This document shows positions 17,680 through 28,668 of a DNA stretch of 64,000 nt, one piece after another. The DNA is taken from the NCBI GenBank assembly GCA_021775475.1, contig JAJFHS010000049.1, positions 1 through 64,000 of the forward strand, read 5' to 3'. The DNA comes from Hyphomicrobiales bacterium. GTDB lineage: Bacteria; Pseudomonadota; Alphaproteobacteria; Rhizobiales; JAJFHR01. Both the position numbers and the translations under genes were made by a program. The first letter of the stretch is position 1; the number at the start of each line of letters is the position of its first letter. Below the pieces are notes generated by a model that saw only the letters and a list, made by a program, of their open reading frames with translations, was not told where the DNA came from and searched no databases.

Positions 17680-17997
17680 ATGAAAATGCCAGCAGCCTCC
17701 GTTGCAAATGCCTATGCCAATGCAGCTAAAATGTTCGATGAAACATCCAAAGCCACCGGCCTTGATAGCAAAATGCAAGGCCCCAGCTTTTCCAGCGTTT
17801 TGGAAAAAACGGTAGAAAGTCTGAGTAAAACCGGGGAAAAATCAGATAATAACTTAGCTGCAATGACGCAAGGCAAGGCCGATATTATTGATGTTGTTAC
17901 CGCTGTGGCTGAAACCGAACTCACCGTTCAGGCACTTGTTTCCGTGCGTGATCGCGTCATAACTGCTTATCAGGAAGTCTTGCGCATGCCGATCTAG
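17680..17997 (+). CDS. fliE: Flagellar hook-basal body protein FliE
   Basis: Connects the MS ring and export gate to the rod. 105 residues. The C-terminal part is diagnostic: QGKADIIDVVTAVAETELTV followed by QALVSVRDRVITAYQEVLRM. Operon position between flgC and fliQ agrees. Confidence 0.93.
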   Translation: MKMPAASVANAYANAAKMFDETSKATGLDSKMQGPSFSSVLEKTVESLSKTGEKSDNNLAAMTQGKADIIDVVTAVAETELTVQALVSVRDRVITAYQEVLRMPI

Positions 17998-18054
17998 GTC
18001 TTTATCCTTTAAACCAGTCCCAACTTTGCACAGCGAACCGAAAGGTGTCTGAAA

Positions 18055-18318
18055 ATGACCGGACCGGAAGTTCTGGATATAGCCCGCAGCGGCATCTTTT
18101 TACTGCTCAAGCTCTCAGGTCCCTTGATGGTTGCCGGTCTCGTTGTTGGTGTTGTCATCGCTTTGATGCAGGCACTTACCCAGATACAGGAAATGACCCT
18201 GGTGTTTGTGCCCAAGATTATTGCTGTTTTTTTTATGCTGCTGCTTACCCTGCCGTTCATGGGGCAGGCGCTGGCAGCTTATATGGATATGATTTTTGAA
18301 CGTATTATAGCGGGATGA
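18055..18318 (+). CDS. fliQ: Flagellar export protein FliQ
   Basis: An 87-residue protein with two membrane helices, around residues 15-37 (LLLKLSGPLMVAGLVVGVVI) and 55-75, joined by the conserved ALMQALTQIQEMTLVFVPKI. Part of the FliPQR gate. Its stop overlaps the fliR start (ATGA). Confidence 0.95.
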   Translation: MTGPEVLDIARSGIFLLLKLSGPLMVAGLVVGVVIALMQALTQIQEMTLVFVPKIIAVFFMLLLTLPFMGQALAAYMDMIFERIIAG

Positions 18319-19070
18319 CCCTTTCTTATCTGCCCCAGACCGCATTCATATTTATGCTGATTTTTGGACGCATCGGCACCATGTTGATGTTGCTGCCGGC
18401 GTTGGGCGAAGCGGTTGTTTCCTCTCGAGTAAGATTGATGATGGGCCTGTTGTTTACTCTGGTTATGATACCGGTGGTAAAGGATCAGTATGGCGTTTTG
18501 CCGCCAACGCTTTTGCAGGGTTTTGCCCTTCTCGGCGGTGAGATGATTGTCGGCCTGTTTATCGGCACTTCCGCCCGCCTGATAATGAGCGCCACTCACG
18601 TTGCCGGCACCGTCATTGCCTTTCAGATTGGGCTGGCCTTTGCCCAAAGCAATGATTTTGTCCAGGGTATTCAAGGTGCCATCATTGGTTCATTTTTGTC
18701 GATGGTCGCAATCACACTGATTTTTGTGCTCAACCTGCACCATATGCTGATAGCTGCCATGTATGAGAGCTATACTATGTTCAAGCCCGGTGCGATGTTG
18801 CCCCTGGGCGATTTTGCCTCCATGGCCATAGCCACTGTCGCCTCATCATTCACAGTCGGCATTCAGATTTCCGCACCATTTCTGGTTTTTGGTCTGATCT
18901 TTTATTTTGGTATTGGCATCCTGTCGCGGCTGATGCCACAAATACAGATTTTCTTTGTTGCCATGCCTGCCAACATCGCTTTGGGCTTTTTGCTCTTTAT
19001 GTTTCTCCTGACCGTGATGTCAATGTGGTTTGTCGACCATTTCGTCAAAATTATTTCTCAGTTCACATAG
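18315..19070 (+). CDS. fliR: Flagellar export protein FliR
   Basis: Polytopic gate subunit, 251 residues. Motifs: FIFMLIFGRIGTMLMLLPAL, SSRVRLMMGLLFTLVMIPVV, GEMIVGLFIGTSARLIMSAT, VAGTVIAFQIGLAFAQSNDF, and LSRLMPQIQIFFVAMPANIA. Overlaps fliQ by four bases and is followed by flhB after 18 bases. Confidence 0.95.
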   Translation: MTLSYLPQTAFIFMLIFGRIGTMLMLLPALGEAVVSSRVRLMMGLLFTLVMIPVVKDQYGVLPPTLLQGFALLGGEMIVGLFIGTSARLIMSATHVAGTVIAFQIGLAFAQSNDFVQGIQGAIIGSFLSMVAITLIFVLNLHHMLIAAMYESYTMFKPGAMLPLGDFASMAIATVASSFTVGIQISAPFLVFGLIFYFGIGILSRLMPQIQIFFVAMPANIALGFLLFMFLLTVMSMWFVDHFVKIISQFT

Positions 19071-19088
19071 ACCTTAAAGCCTGGACCA

Positions 19089-20189
19089 ATGGCCGAAAAT
19101 CAATCAGACGATGCCGAAAAAACCGAGGAACCGACCCAGAAGCGCCTCGAAGATGCACGCAAAAAGGGTGATGTTGCCAAAAGCCAAGAGGTTAATACCT
19201 GGTTCATTATGATTGGTATAACGCTGTTGATTGCAGTGTTTTCGGGCGATGCAGCACTGAAGTTGAAGAACCTGTTATCGGGATTTCTGGAAAACGCTGA
19301 TTCCATTCCGATGGATGGCGATAACGTGCTTTTTCTGATTACAAATACCGGTGCAAGTGTTCTGCTCATACTCATGGTGCCGTTTTTGGTGCTGATTGTT
19401 TCTGCCATTGCCGGCAATGTATTTCAAAACCCGCCCAATATTTCCGCCGAGCAGCTCAAGCCGAAGTTCAACAAAGTTTCACCTGCCGCCGGTGCCAAGC
19501 GCCTCTTTTCCTCTACATCTTTGGTAAATTTTATCATTGGTCTGGCCAAACTGGCGATTGTCTCGATCATGATGTTTTTCATTGTCTGGCCCGAGCGCGA
19601 CCGCCTTGATCCAATGGTAATGTCCGACATTGTAAACCTGCTGCCGGTATTGCGGGAAATGACGGTGAATCTATTGGTCGGCGTTATTTCCGTTCTCACC
19701 GTTATTGCAGCCGCTGACCTGCTCTATCAGCGCCAGAAGTGGACCAAAAAACAACGGATGACTTTTCAGGAAGTCAAGGATGAGCACAAGCAAATGGAGG
19801 GTGATCCGGTCGTAAAAGGCAAATTGCGCCAGTTGCGTCAGGAGCGTGGCCGCAAACGCATGATGGCCAGTGTGCCCGATGCCTCCGTCGTCATTACCAA
19901 CCCGACGCATTATGCCATTGCCCTGAAATATGAAAAAGGCATGGGCGCACCCATCTGCCTGGCCAAGGGAATTGATACTATCGCTTTTAAAATTCGCGAG
20001 ATTGCCGAAGAACACGCCATTCCGGTTGTCGAAAACCCGCCGCTGGCGCGTGCTTTGTATGCGACTGTGGACGTTGATGGGGAAATCGATTCTGAGCATT
20101 ATAAAGCCGTTGCTCAAGTTATTGGGTACGTGATGAACATTCGGGGTAGACTGCAAAGAAAAAACAAACCCCGAATTGATTCGGATTGA
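19089..20189 (+). CDS. flhB: Flagellar export protein FlhB
   Basis: Substrate-specificity switch of the export apparatus. It begins with EKTEEPTQKRLEDARKKGDV, has four membrane helices, and carries the autocleavage motif NPTH (within SVVITNPTHYAIALKYEKGM) near residue 276. The C-terminal cytoplasmic domain has the conserved KGIDTIAFKIREIAEEHAIP and ENPPLARALYATVDVDGEID. 366 residues is normal. Confidence 0.97.
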   Translation: MAENQSDDAEKTEEPTQKRLEDARKKGDVAKSQEVNTWFIMIGITLLIAVFSGDAALKLKNLLSGFLENADSIPMDGDNVLFLITNTGASVLLILMVPFLVLIVSAIAGNVFQNPPNISAEQLKPKFNKVSPAAGAKRLFSSTSLVNFIIGLAKLAIVSIMMFFIVWPERDRLDPMVMSDIVNLLPVLREMTVNLLVGVISVLTVIAAADLLYQRQKWTKKQRMTFQEVKDEHKQMEGDPVVKGKLRQLRQERGRKRMMASVPDASVVITNPTHYAIALKYEKGMGAPICLAKGIDTIAFKIREIAEEHAIPVVENPPLARALYATVDVDGEIDSEHYKAVAQVIGYVMNIRGRLQRKNKPRIDSD

Positions 20190-20288
20190 TAAGTGTGATT
20201 CACATGGATGATTGAACCAATAGATCGGAACTGAAATACAGGTGGCGGAAGATTTTAAATTGACATACAGGGCTGAAAGAGGCGGGTT

Positions 20289-22805
20289 TTGAGCGACGAA
20301 TTGGAAGATGCCTTGCGCGAGGAAACTGGGCGGGGCCGAATGATTGTCACAGTTGCCTTGTGCCTCGTGCTCGCACTCACCGCCGTTGCCCTGGCCTTGC
20401 CAGCACGTGAAACGTCCGAACCATTGCTGGTTTCGGTACTTTCGGTTTTGGCGGTTATCGGCATGTGTTCGCTGTTTTTGGGTGCGGCCGGCTCCTTACA
20501 TTTTGGCCGCAGAAATGCCGATGTCGTTCATGCCGCAAGATTATCTGAGGCCATTCCCACACCCAGTGCCATTTGTACCGAGCGCGGCCAGGTTATCTTT
20601 GCCAATGCCGCCTACCGCCAGTTCGTAGGAGCCGGGCTTTCCGGTCGCCCCCGGGCACCGGAGTATCTGTATAGCGGCCATGCTGAACTGTCGGAATGCA
20701 TTTACCGATTGTCACTTGCTGCACGCGAGGGGCGTGAGCATGCCGAAGAATTACGCATACCGGCTGGCAGTGACGCGCTGGGAAATTCAAAGGACAATAC
20801 GGTTCTTTTCAAAGTCTCGGTACGACCGCTAAAGGAAAGCGGTAGCAAAAATCAGGTTTTATGGCGCATTGAAGATGTAACTCTGGAACGCTCGCGCCAG
20901 GAGCTGGCTTTTGTCGAGTTGCAAAATATGATCGATTATCTTGATCATGCCCCTGCCGGATTTTATTCTGCCGATGCAAAAGGCGTCATCCATTACATGA
21001 ACGCTACTTTGGCCGGGTGGCTGGGCATTGAACTGGGTGAGACAACCTCGGGCCAACTCAATCTGTCGGACATCATTGTCGGCAGGGATTCGCACATAAA
21101 TCCTGATCTTGCCTCCAAACCGGGCGGTGAGACTGTCGCGACCTTTGATGTCGACCTGAGTGCCCGTGATGGCTCAAGCGTGCCGGTGCGCATTATTCAT
21201 CGCGTCAGTTTCGGTGATGATGGCCGCGCCGGGGAATCACAATCACTGGTTTTGAACCGTCAGGCCGGTCACGATGTTTCGGAAGATTTGCGTGTTGCCG
21301 AAGTGCGTTTTGCCCGTTTCTTTAACTCAGCACCGATCGGCATTGCCCTGCTTGACACGCAAGGTCATGTCATTAACTCCAATGCGGCATTTGCAAAACT
21401 GATTGGTGAAAAATCTACTCGCAACAAGCCTTTGACATCGTTTTTCAACAAAGAGGCACATGCGGAATTCGAACGCAACTTTGCTTTGGCCAATGATGTT
21501 CAGGCAAAGATTTCCGCAGTCGAAGTGCGGTTTAACGAAGGCAAGCACAATATTGCCCAGTTGTTTGTCAGCCCGAGTGAAAACCTCGATGATGATGGTG
21601 CCGGTGCTGTTGTCTATGCCGTTGATGTGACCGAACACAGGGCGTTAGAGCAAAAATTCTCGCAAAGTTCGAAAATGCAAGCTGTTGGCGAACTCGCCGG
21701 TGGCATCGCCCATGATTTCAATAATGTGCTGACGGCGGTTATTGGATTTTCCGATCTGCTGCTGACCCGCCATACGCCGGGTGATCCGTCGTTTCAGGAT
21801 ATCATGAATATCAAGCAGAACGCCAACCGCGCCGCCAATCTGGTGCGTCAACTATTGGCATTTTCGCGCCGCCAAACCTTGCGACCGACAATATTGTTGC
21901 TGGACGAAGCCCTGAGTGACATGAAAGTCCTGCTCGAACGCCTGTCGGGTGAACGCGTCAAGCTCAGCTTTAAAACAACTGCGGACCTCGGCTATGTCAA
22001 GGTTGATGTCAATCAGCTCGAACAGGTGATCATGAACCTGTCGGTCAATGCCCGTGATGCCATGCCCGACGGCGGCAGCCTCACATTAGCCACCGGCCAG
22101 CTCACTCATAAGGATGGTGATGCGCTGGGGCGCGGTATCATGCCGACGGGCGAATATGTCTATTTCACCGTTAGTGATGAAGGCACCGGCATGTCTCAAG
22201 AGGTGTTGGATAAAATTTACGATCCGTTTTTCACCACCAAGGAAATCGGCAAAGGCACCGGGCTCGGCCTGTCAACAGTCTATGGTATTGTCAAACAAAC
22301 CGGCGGCTTTGTCTTTGCCGACAGCGAACTGGGCAAGGGCACCACTTTCACCGTTTTGCTGCCGCGATATTACCCGACAAAAGCTGAGCTTGAAGATGAT
22401 GCAGTCGTGGTTGAAGAAAAAACCACCGATCTTTCAGGCAAAGGCACGATTTTACTGGTCGAGGACGAAGAAGCTGTGCGCACCTTTGCGGTTAGGGCGC
22501 TACAAACGCGCGGCTACAACGTGCTTGAAGCCGACAGCGGTGTCAGCGCTCTCGAATTGCTGGAAAGTGTTGACCAGACCATTGATCTGGTGGTGTCTGA
22601 CGTGGTCATGCCGGAAATGGATGGCCCGACCATGCTCAGGGAAATCCGCAAACAAAATCAGGACGTCAAAGTCATTTTCATCTCCGGTCACGCCGAAGAA
22701 GCCTTCGAAAAAAACCTCGACAGCAACGAAGAATTCGCCTTCCTGCCCAAACCCTTCTCGCTCAAACAACTGGCCGCAAAAGTCAAAGAATCCCTGAGAG
22801 CCTGA
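20289..22805 (+). CDS. cckA: Hybrid sensor histidine kinase CckA
   Basis: Membrane-bound hybrid kinase that in alphaproteobacteria phosphorylates ChpT and, through it, CtrA. The 838 residues show two N-terminal membrane helices (about 17-35 and 45-63), PAS-like domains (about 80-450), and a phosphoacceptor box GELAGGIAHDFNNVLTAVIG (His near 475). An ATPase domain follows (SVNARDAMPDGG, VSDEGTGM, GKGTGLGLSTVYGIVKQTGG), then a receiver (LLVEDEEAVRTFAVRAL; phospho-Asp in VSDVVMPEMDG near 767). TTG start with a GA/GGCGGG-rich ribosome site; no in-frame ATG is near. CtrA-type boxes elsewhere in the window fit its pathway. Confidence 0.92.
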   Translation: MSDELEDALREETGRGRMIVTVALCLVLALTAVALALPARETSEPLLVSVLSVLAVIGMCSLFLGAAGSLHFGRRNADVVHAARLSEAIPTPSAICTERGQVIFANAAYRQFVGAGLSGRPRAPEYLYSGHAELSECIYRLSLAAREGREHAEELRIPAGSDALGNSKDNTVLFKVSVRPLKESGSKNQVLWRIEDVTLERSRQELAFVELQNMIDYLDHAPAGFYSADAKGVIHYMNATLAGWLGIELGETTSGQLNLSDIIVGRDSHINPDLASKPGGETVATFDVDLSARDGSSVPVRIIHRVSFGDDGRAGESQSLVLNRQAGHDVSEDLRVAEVRFARFFNSAPIGIALLDTQGHVINSNAAFAKLIGEKSTRNKPLTSFFNKEAHAEFERNFALANDVQAKISAVEVRFNEGKHNIAQLFVSPSENLDDDGAGAVVYAVDVTEHRALEQKFSQSSKMQAVGELAGGIAHDFNNVLTAVIGFSDLLLTRHTPGDPSFQDIMNIKQNANRAANLVRQLLAFSRRQTLRPTILLLDEALSDMKVLLERLSGERVKLSFKTTADLGYVKVDVNQLEQVIMNLSVNARDAMPDGGSLTLATGQLTHKDGDALGRGIMPTGEYVYFTVSDEGTGMSQEVLDKIYDPFFTTKEIGKGTGLGLSTVYGIVKQTGGFVFADSELGKGTTFTVLLPRYYPTKAELEDDAVVVEEKTTDLSGKGTILLVEDEEAVRTFAVRALQTRGYNVLEADSGVSALELLESVDQTIDLVVSDVVMPEMDGPTMLREIRKQNQDVKVIFISGHAEEAFEKNLDSNEEFAFLPKPFSLKQLAAKVKESLRA

Positions 22806-22871
22806 CCCCGGCGAGTGCCGTTTTCAGCTTATAATCAACACCTGTATTAAAACTTCCCCATCCACCCCTAC

Positions 22872-22990
22872 CGCGTCATCTTCGGGCTTGACCCGAGGAT
22901 CCATAGCGTTGAATTTTCGGTTTAAAAAATGGTTGCTATTGTGCCGTTAGCGTTGAGGAATGGATCGTCGGATCAAGTCCGACGATGATG
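22872..22990. repeat. Inverted-repeat intergenic element
   Basis: The left arm (22872-22904, containing gggcttgacccgaggatcca) and right arm (22960-22990, containing tggatcgtcggatcaagtcc) are imperfect reverse complements around a central stretch. The word cttgacccgaggatcca is typical of short intergenic repeat elements scattered in alphaproteobacterial genomes. It lies after cckA and may also act as terminator. Confidence 0.6.
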
Positions 22991-23016
22991 GTTTGTAAGT
23001 TTAGGTAGCTGGCGTT

Positions 23017-24024
23017 TCACGACAACAACCCCGGCAACCGTTGCGCCAACCTTTCGACCAGCAGGTCGAGGTGGTTTTGTTTCATTGGGATTATTTCGGC
23101 AAGCGTCCGTTTGATGACTTCCGGGCTCAAGGTGTCGATCGACAGAGATCTGGTCCAGTTGTTGTTCTGCAGGTAGTGGCGGTATTCCTGTTCTTGGGGT
23201 GAGAAACTGTGAACCGCAGGGGTGAGACCGATGATCGGTATTCTGGCAGCGATGGCTTCGGAAATCATGGTGCTGGAATCTTCGGTACACGCGATGATGT
23301 CAGCGGTTTCAAAAATTCTACCCAATGTGCCGGGCCCGGAGATTCTGAAATCTATGAATTCTATTCCGTTGTCGCTCCCAGCTGCTTTTTGCGCGAAAAG
23401 ATCGCTGGCAAAATCAGGGGTGCGCCGCGAATTGCTGATCAGCCATCGCGTACCGTTATCGCTGTGGACCGCGTCAACCATGTCGGCAAGCCTTTGCCAC
23501 TCATCGCTGGTGTATTTGTATCTGGGCGTATCACCGCCGAGCAGCAGGCCGGCGGTTGCCGGTGGGGTTTTCGGTCGCTCCAGATTATTAGGGTCAAGCT
23601 TGCACGGTTTGAGGCTGACCAGATGGCGCGGCAGGTCGGCAAAACGCTCATATGAAGTGACGACAATGCTGAAATTTTCCGGCTGAAACCGGCGCACGGA
23701 GCCGACGAAAATATTCTCCGCACCAAGCGCTCTGGCCGCTGCCACATTGGCCCCAAGTGTGTTGCCGCCCGCTGAAATGACCAGTTGGGCCGGGGCAAGG
23801 TCTTCGGGGTTAATGCCGTATCCCAGCTTCAGCATCACTTTGTTGGGTGCCTTCGCGTTGGCCATTTTGGCCAATAACCTTCCCGGCGCCCACCAATTGC
23901 GTTCAATTCTTGTGCGCGTGACGTTGGTGTGCACCAGTCTTTCAAGTGCGGCGATCACACCTTCGGCCAGATGGTAGTGGCCGGGATTGTCATCGACCAG
24001 CAGCAGCACTTCAATTGTTTTCAT
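23017..24024 (-). CDS. ELM1/GT-B-like family protein
   Basis: From the ATG at 24024 the protein starts MKTIEVLLLVDDNPGHYHLA. It contains SAGGNTLGANVAAARALGAE, LLGGDTPRYKYTSDEWQRLA, and IIACTEDSSTMISEAIAARI. These match the mitochondrial fission ELM1 family, a GT-B glycosyltransferase-like fold of unclear bacterial function. An upstream ATG at 24069 would add 15 residues and overlap the preceding gene, so it is less likely. It is four bases downstream of a small membrane-protein gene, suggesting a pair. Confidence 0.75.
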   Translation of the reverse strand: MKTIEVLLLVDDNPGHYHLAEGVIAALERLVHTNVTRTRIERNWWAPGRLLAKMANAKAPNKVMLKLGYGINPEDLAPAQLVISAGGNTLGANVAAARALGAENIFVGSVRRFQPENFSIVVTSYERFADLPRHLVSLKPCKLDPNNLERPKTPPATAGLLLGGDTPRYKYTSDEWQRLADMVDAVHSDNGTRWLISNSRRTPDFASDLFAQKAAGSDNGIEFIDFRISGPGTLGRIFETADIIACTEDSSTMISEAIAARIPIIGLTPAVHSFSPQEQEYRHYLQNNNWTRSLSIDTLSPEVIKRTLAEIIPMKQNHLDLLVERLAQRLPGLLS

Positions 24025-24028
24025 TGCT

Positions 24029-24442
24029 CTAACCAGTGTGTCGCATCCTTGTGGCAATGAGTGCGCCAAGGATTAAAATCCAGCCCAAAACCGCCTTGGA
24101 ATGTTCGGCCAGAGAATTTCTGCCCTGAAACAGCAAAATGTCACCCAGATCACTGATTGAAGGTGGTGTCATGATGACAATCTGCCACGGCAGGCCGTCA
24201 AAGATAGTCTGATAATAAAGATAATAAGCCTGTGGCGACAGCCACAAAAACAACCATAATAATGTTGCAGCTGTAATAAGGCGTGAGCCCAAACCAATAC
24301 TGAGACTTTGCCGGGGACCGTTTTTATAAAAAATAAATGCAATATAGACAACGACGAATGCCAGTAAAATCGACAACATTGTCAATCCGGCGCGACCGAG
24401 CAGTGTCAATTCAAAAAATGTATCGCGCTCATAAATCTGCAT
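24029..24442 (-). CDS. Hypothetical small membrane protein
   Basis: Not recognised. The 137 residues show three likely membrane segments: about 14-38 (LTMLSILLAFVVVYIAFIFY), 55-76 (ITAATLLWLFLWLSPQAYYL), and 116-132. A short loop carries PPSISDLGDILLFQGRN. It is followed after four bases by the ELM1-like gene, so the two probably work together at the membrane. Confidence 0.6.
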   Translation of the reverse strand: MQIYERDTFFELTLLGRAGLTMLSILLAFVVVYIAFIFYKNGPRQSLSIGLGSRLITAATLLWLFLWLSPQAYYLYYQTIFDGLPWQIVIMTPPSISDLGDILLFQGRNSLAEHSKAVLGWILILGALIATRMRHTG

Positions 24443-24566
24443 GATGATGACCGGTGCTCAAGTTCGTGTGACAGGATTATACTCAAACGCTCGGCCAGTG
24501 TCTGTAAAAGTTGATGAAGAATCATCCTGAGCTATCTTCCTCCGCAGTTCATTTATCAAAAAATGA

Positions 24567-24581
24567 GAACGTTAACAGAAC
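24567..24581. promoter_or_regulatory. LexA (SOS) box upstream of recA
   Basis: GAACGTTAACAGAAC is an exact GAAC-N7-GAAC, the SOS box recognised by alphaproteobacterial LexA. It is 120 bases before the recA ATG. Confidence 0.8.
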
Positions 24582-24700
24582 GTATTTAGAAAAAATATAG
24601 GAAAATCAGTGAGTTAAAAAAACTCTTGCCAAAAAGAACAAAAAGAGTACAAATACGGCAATTGAATTTCCACAGCCGTTGTGAAATAAGGAGTAAGGAC

Positions 24701-25789
24701 ATGGGCGAGCGGGCATTGCGAGTTGTAGAGAATAACAATATGGACAAAGATAAGGCACTTGATGCGGCATTGAGCCAGATTGAACGGGCGTTTGGTAAAG
24801 GCTCGATCATGAAGCTTGGCAAGAACGAGCAGGTGGTTGAAATTGAAGCAATTCCATGTGGCTCTCTTGGTCTGGATATTGCGCTGGGAATTGGTGGGCT
24901 GCCGCGCGGGCGGGTTATTGAGATTTACGGACCTGAATCTTCGGGCAAAACCACGCTTGCCTTGCACGTGATTGCTGAGGCGCAAAAAACCGGCGGTATT
25001 TGTGCGTTTGTCGATGCAGAACACGCGCTGGATCCGGTCTATGCCCGCAAGTTAGGCGTTGATCTTGATGAACTGCTGATTTCCCAGCCCGACACCGGTG
25101 AACAAGCCCTGGAAATTACCGATACGCTGGTGCGTTCGGGTGCGGTTGATGTTCTGGTGGTTGATTCTGTAGCAGCTTTGACCCCACGCGCTGAACTTGA
25201 AGGCGAAATGGGTGCAAGTCTACCTGGATTGCAGGCGCGGCTGATGAGTCAGGCCTTGCGCAAACTTACAGCGTCTATTTCCAAATCCAACACCATGGTT
25301 ATTTTTATTAATCAGATCAGGATGAAAATCGGTGTAATGTTTGGCAGTCCCGAGACCACCACCGGGGGCAATGCGTTGAAGTTCTACGCTTCGGTACGTC
25401 TGGATATTCGCCGCATCGGCCAGATCAAGGATCGTGATGAAGTTGTTGGCAATCAGACCCGCGTCAAAGTGGTGAAAAACAAGGTGGCACCACCCTTCAA
25501 GCAGGTTGAGTTTGATATTATTTATGGCAAGGGAATCTCCAAAACCGGCGAGTTGATTGATCTTGGTGTCAAAGCCGATATCGTCGAAAAATCAGGATCG
25601 TGGTATTCATATAATTCCGAACGCATGGGGCAGGGACGTGAGAATGCCAAAAATTTCCTTGAAGAAAATCCGGATATAGCTGCCGAAATCGAAAACGGTG
25701 TGCGCCAGAATGCCGGACTGATAGCCGAGAAAATTCTCGAAGGCGAACCTGAGCCCGACAATGATGATGAGATCGAAATCAACGGCTAA
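24701..25789 (+). CDS. recA: Recombinase RecA
   Basis: DNA strand exchange and LexA co-protease. The ATG at 24701 follows a strong ribosome site (aaggagtaaggac) and gives 362 residues. The open frame extends upstream to 24626, but that adds a non-homologous leader. Motifs: Walker A GPESSGKT (residues 77-84), [40 protein letters not shown], and [20 protein letters not shown]. It ends with an acidic tail. The SOS box lies upstream. Confidence 0.98.
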   Translation: MGERALRVVENNNMDKDKALDAALSQIERAFGKGSIMKLGKNEQVVEIEAIPCGSLGLDIALGIGGLPRGRVIEIYGPESSGKTTLALHVIAEAQKTGGICAFVDAEHALDPVYARKLGVDLDELLISQPDTGEQALEITDTLVRSGAVDVLVVDSVAALTPRAELEGEMGASLPGLQARLMSQALRKLTASISKSNTMVIFINQIRMKIGVMFGSPETTTGGNALKFYASVRLDIRRIGQIKDRDEVVGNQTRVKVVKNKVAPPFKQVEFDIIYGKGISKTGELIDLGVKADIVEKSGSWYSYNSERMGQGRENAKNFLEENPDIAAEIENGVRQNAGLIAEKILEGEPEPDNDDEIEING

Positions 25790-25967
25790 GGGCTTTCTTT
25801 TCGCTTGCCCTTCGAAGGTCTCCCCGCTTCTGACGAGGGTTTAAGCCTAACGGCGTCTCATTTATGGGGCGTCGTTTTTGCGTCCCGCTGCCAACCTGTT
25901 GTGGACAGGCGAACATGGGCCGGGTAAACCAAGGCATCGAAACTTTATAAAGGGCGAAATCTCCACT

Positions 25968-28652
25968 ATGTCGGGCGTCAATGAAATAAGATCCACATTT
26001 TTAAACTACTTTAATGATCATGGTCACGAGATCGTATCTTCCGGTCCCCTTGTCCCCCAAAATGACCCCACCTTGATGTTTACCAATGCGGGGATGGTAC
26101 AATTCAAAAACGTTTTTACCGGAGCAGAAAAGCGCCCGTATAATCGCGCGGTAACCTCGCAGAAATGCGTGCGCGCCGGTGGCAAACACAATGATCTTGA
26201 TAATGTCGGATATACCGCCCGCCACCACACATTTTTTGAAATGCTGGGGAATTTTTCCTTCGGCGATTATTTCAAGGATGTAGCGATTGAGCTGGCCTGG
26301 AACCTGATCACCAAAGAATACGGTCTGCCTGAAAAAAAGCTGCTGGTCACCGTCTATGGTGAAGATGATGAGGCGTTTGACCTGTGGAAGAAAATCGCCG
26401 GCCTGCCGGAAGATCGTATCATTCGCATATACACAAACGATAACTTCTGGGCCATGGGGGATACCGGCCCATGCGGTCCGTGTTCGGAAATCTTTTTTGA
26501 TCATGGCGATCACATCCCCGGTGGTCCTCCTGGTAGCCCGGATGAAGACGGTGATCGCTTCATTGAAATCTGGAACCTGGTTTTCATGCAATATGAACAG
26601 GTCACCAAGGATAAACGCATAGACCTTCCCCGACCTTCGATCGATACCGGCATGGGACTTGAGCGCATTTCCGCTGTTTTGCAGGGAACCCACGATAATT
26701 ATGAAATCGACCTGATGCAGGCATTGATCCGGGCGTCTGTTGAGGCGTCTTCAGTTGAGGCCACTGGAAAAAATGCGACTAATCACCGTGTCGTTGCCGA
26801 TCATTTGCGTGCCACCAGCTTTTTGATTGCCGATGGCGTATTGCCATCCAACGAAGGTCGCGGCTACGTATTGCGGCGTATAATGCGTCGCGCCATGCGT
26901 TACGTGGAATTACTCGGTGTCAAAGATCCCCTTATGTGGAAACTGGTACCTGCCCTCATTCAACAGATGGGTCAGGCTTATCCCGAACTTATACGCGCCG
27001 AAGCATTGATTACCGAAACGTTAAAACTCGAAGAAGGCCGCTTTCGCAAAACGCTTGAACGTGGTTTGCATATTCTCGACAGTGAAACATCTGAGCTGAA
27101 AAGCGGTGGCCAATTGTCCGGGGAGGTCGCCTTCAAGCTGTATGATACCTTTGGATTTCCCCTCGATTTAACTCAGGATGCCTTGCGTTCACGCGATATT
27201 ACAGTCGATACAGATGCCTTTGATACAGCAATGGAGCGCCAGCGTGCGGATGCCCGGGCTGCCTGGGCAGGCTCAGGTGAGGCGGCCACCGAAGAAGTGT
27301 GGTTCAAGATACGCGATCAGCACGGAGCGACCGAATTCCTTGGTTACACCAAAGAGATAGCCGAAGGGGTGGTGAGCGCAATCATCAAAGATGGCGATGT
27401 GGTTGATGAGGTAAAGGCCGGAGATGATGTCAATGTCATCGTCAATCAGACACCATTCTATGGCGAATCCGGTGGCCAGGTTGGCGATACCGGAACAATC
27501 ACATCGCCGAACGGTTTGCGTATTGAAATTTCCACCACCCAGAAAAAACTCGGCGATGTTTTTGTCCATATTGGCCAGGTCATCAACGGCAGCTTGAAAG
27601 TCGGTGACGAAGTTGAATTGCGGGTAAACAGCCTGACACGTGCGGCCACCCGGGCCAATCACTCGGCCACCCATCTCCTGCATGAGGCTTTGCGGCGTGT
27701 GCTGGGCGATCATGTAGCACAAAAGGGCTCACTTGTTGATCCCAATCGTTTGCGGTTTGATTTCTCGCAAACCCGGCCGGTTGAGGCGGAAGAACTGACT
27801 GCGGTAGAAAAAATGGCCAATTCAATTGTTGCTCAGAATAATCCCGTCGTTACCCGTCTTATGGGGGTGGATGAAGCAATTGAACAAGGCGCGTTAGCTC
27901 TGTTTGGTGAAAAATACGGCGATGAAGTGCGTGTGGTTTCCATGGGAGAAGACTTAAATGAAGACGGCACCACATCAACGTATTCAACAGAACTGTGCGG
28001 CGGTACTCATGTTTTGCGCACCGGTGACATTGGTCTGGTGAAAATTACCAGCGAAAGTGCGGTGGCTTCTGGCGTGCGCCGCATTGAGGCCTTAACAGGC
28101 GAGGGTGCGCGCAATCATCTGAGCGAACAGGATGCTCGCGTTCGCTCAGCTGCAAATTTGCTTAAAACCACGCCCGGCAATCTATTGGGCCGCATTGAGA
28201 CAATGTTGGACGAGCGTAAAAAAATGGAACGCGAACTTGGGAGCGCGCGCCGCAAACTGGCTCTTGGCCAGGGGGGGACGGGGATTGATAAAAATACCGA
28301 TGTGGCAGATATTTGTGGTATCAAGGTAATGGCCCGCGCGCTCAGGGGGGTTGAAGCAAAAGATCTGCGCAGTCTGGTGGATGATGCAAAAAAGCAGGTT
28401 GTATCGGGCATTGTTGCTATTGTTTCTGTTACTGATGAGGGCAAGGTTGGGCTGGTCGTGGGCGTAACCGGGGATTTGACAGACACATTCAACGCCGTTG
28501 ATCTGGTAAAGGCCGGTGCCCAGGTTTTGGGTGGCAAAGGCGGCGGTGGCCGACCTGATATGGCTCAGGCCGGTGGGGCTGATGGTTCCAAGGCCAAGGC
28601 CGCACTGGCGCAGATATCGCGACAGATTGAGGATATCGCCGCATCTAAATGA
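25968..28652 (+). CDS. alaS: Alanyl-tRNA synthetase
   Basis: Charges tRNA-Ala and edits Ser/Gly mischarging. The ATG at 25968 ([20 protein letters not shown]) gives 894 residues; the longer frame from 25878 adds an unrelated leader. The catalytic core shows [20 protein letters not shown]. The editing-site zinc ligands are present: HSATH beginning at residue 565, and Cys677 with His681 in CGGTH. The C-Ala domain has [16 protein letters not shown]. The recA-alaS order is common in alphaproteobacteria. Confidence 0.98.
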   Translation: MSGVNEIRSTFLNYFNDHGHEIVSSGPLVPQNDPTLMFTNAGMVQFKNVFTGAEKRPYNRAVTSQKCVRAGGKHNDLDNVGYTARHHTFFEMLGNFSFGDYFKDVAIELAWNLITKEYGLPEKKLLVTVYGEDDEAFDLWKKIAGLPEDRIIRIYTNDNFWAMGDTGPCGPCSEIFFDHGDHIPGGPPGSPDEDGDRFIEIWNLVFMQYEQVTKDKRIDLPRPSIDTGMGLERISAVLQGTHDNYEIDLMQALIRASVEASSVEATGKNATNHRVVADHLRATSFLIADGVLPSNEGRGYVLRRIMRRAMRYVELLGVKDPLMWKLVPALIQQMGQAYPELIRAEALITETLKLEEGRFRKTLERGLHILDSETSELKSGGQLSGEVAFKLYDTFGFPLDLTQDALRSRDITVDTDAFDTAMERQRADARAAWAGSGEAATEEVWFKIRDQHGATEFLGYTKEIAEGVVSAIIKDGDVVDEVKAGDDVNVIVNQTPFYGESGGQVGDTGTITSPNGLRIEISTTQKKLGDVFVHIGQVINGSLKVGDEVELRVNSLTRAATRANHSATHLLHEALRRVLGDHVAQKGSLVDPNRLRFDFSQTRPVEAEELTAVEKMANSIVAQNNPVVTRLMGVDEAIEQGALALFGEKYGDEVRVVSMGEDLNEDGTTSTYSTELCGGTHVLRTGDIGLVKITSESAVASGVRRIEALTGEGARNHLSEQDARVRSAANLLKTTPGNLLGRIETMLDERKKMERELGSARRKLALGQGGTGIDKNTDVADICGIKVMARALRGVEAKDLRSLVDDAKKQVVSGIVAIVSVTDEGKVGLVVGVTGDLTDTFNAVDLVKAGAQVLGGKGGGGRPDMAQAGGADGSKAKAALAQISRQIEDIAASK

Positions 28653-28668
28653 GGGGATCTGTTCGGCC

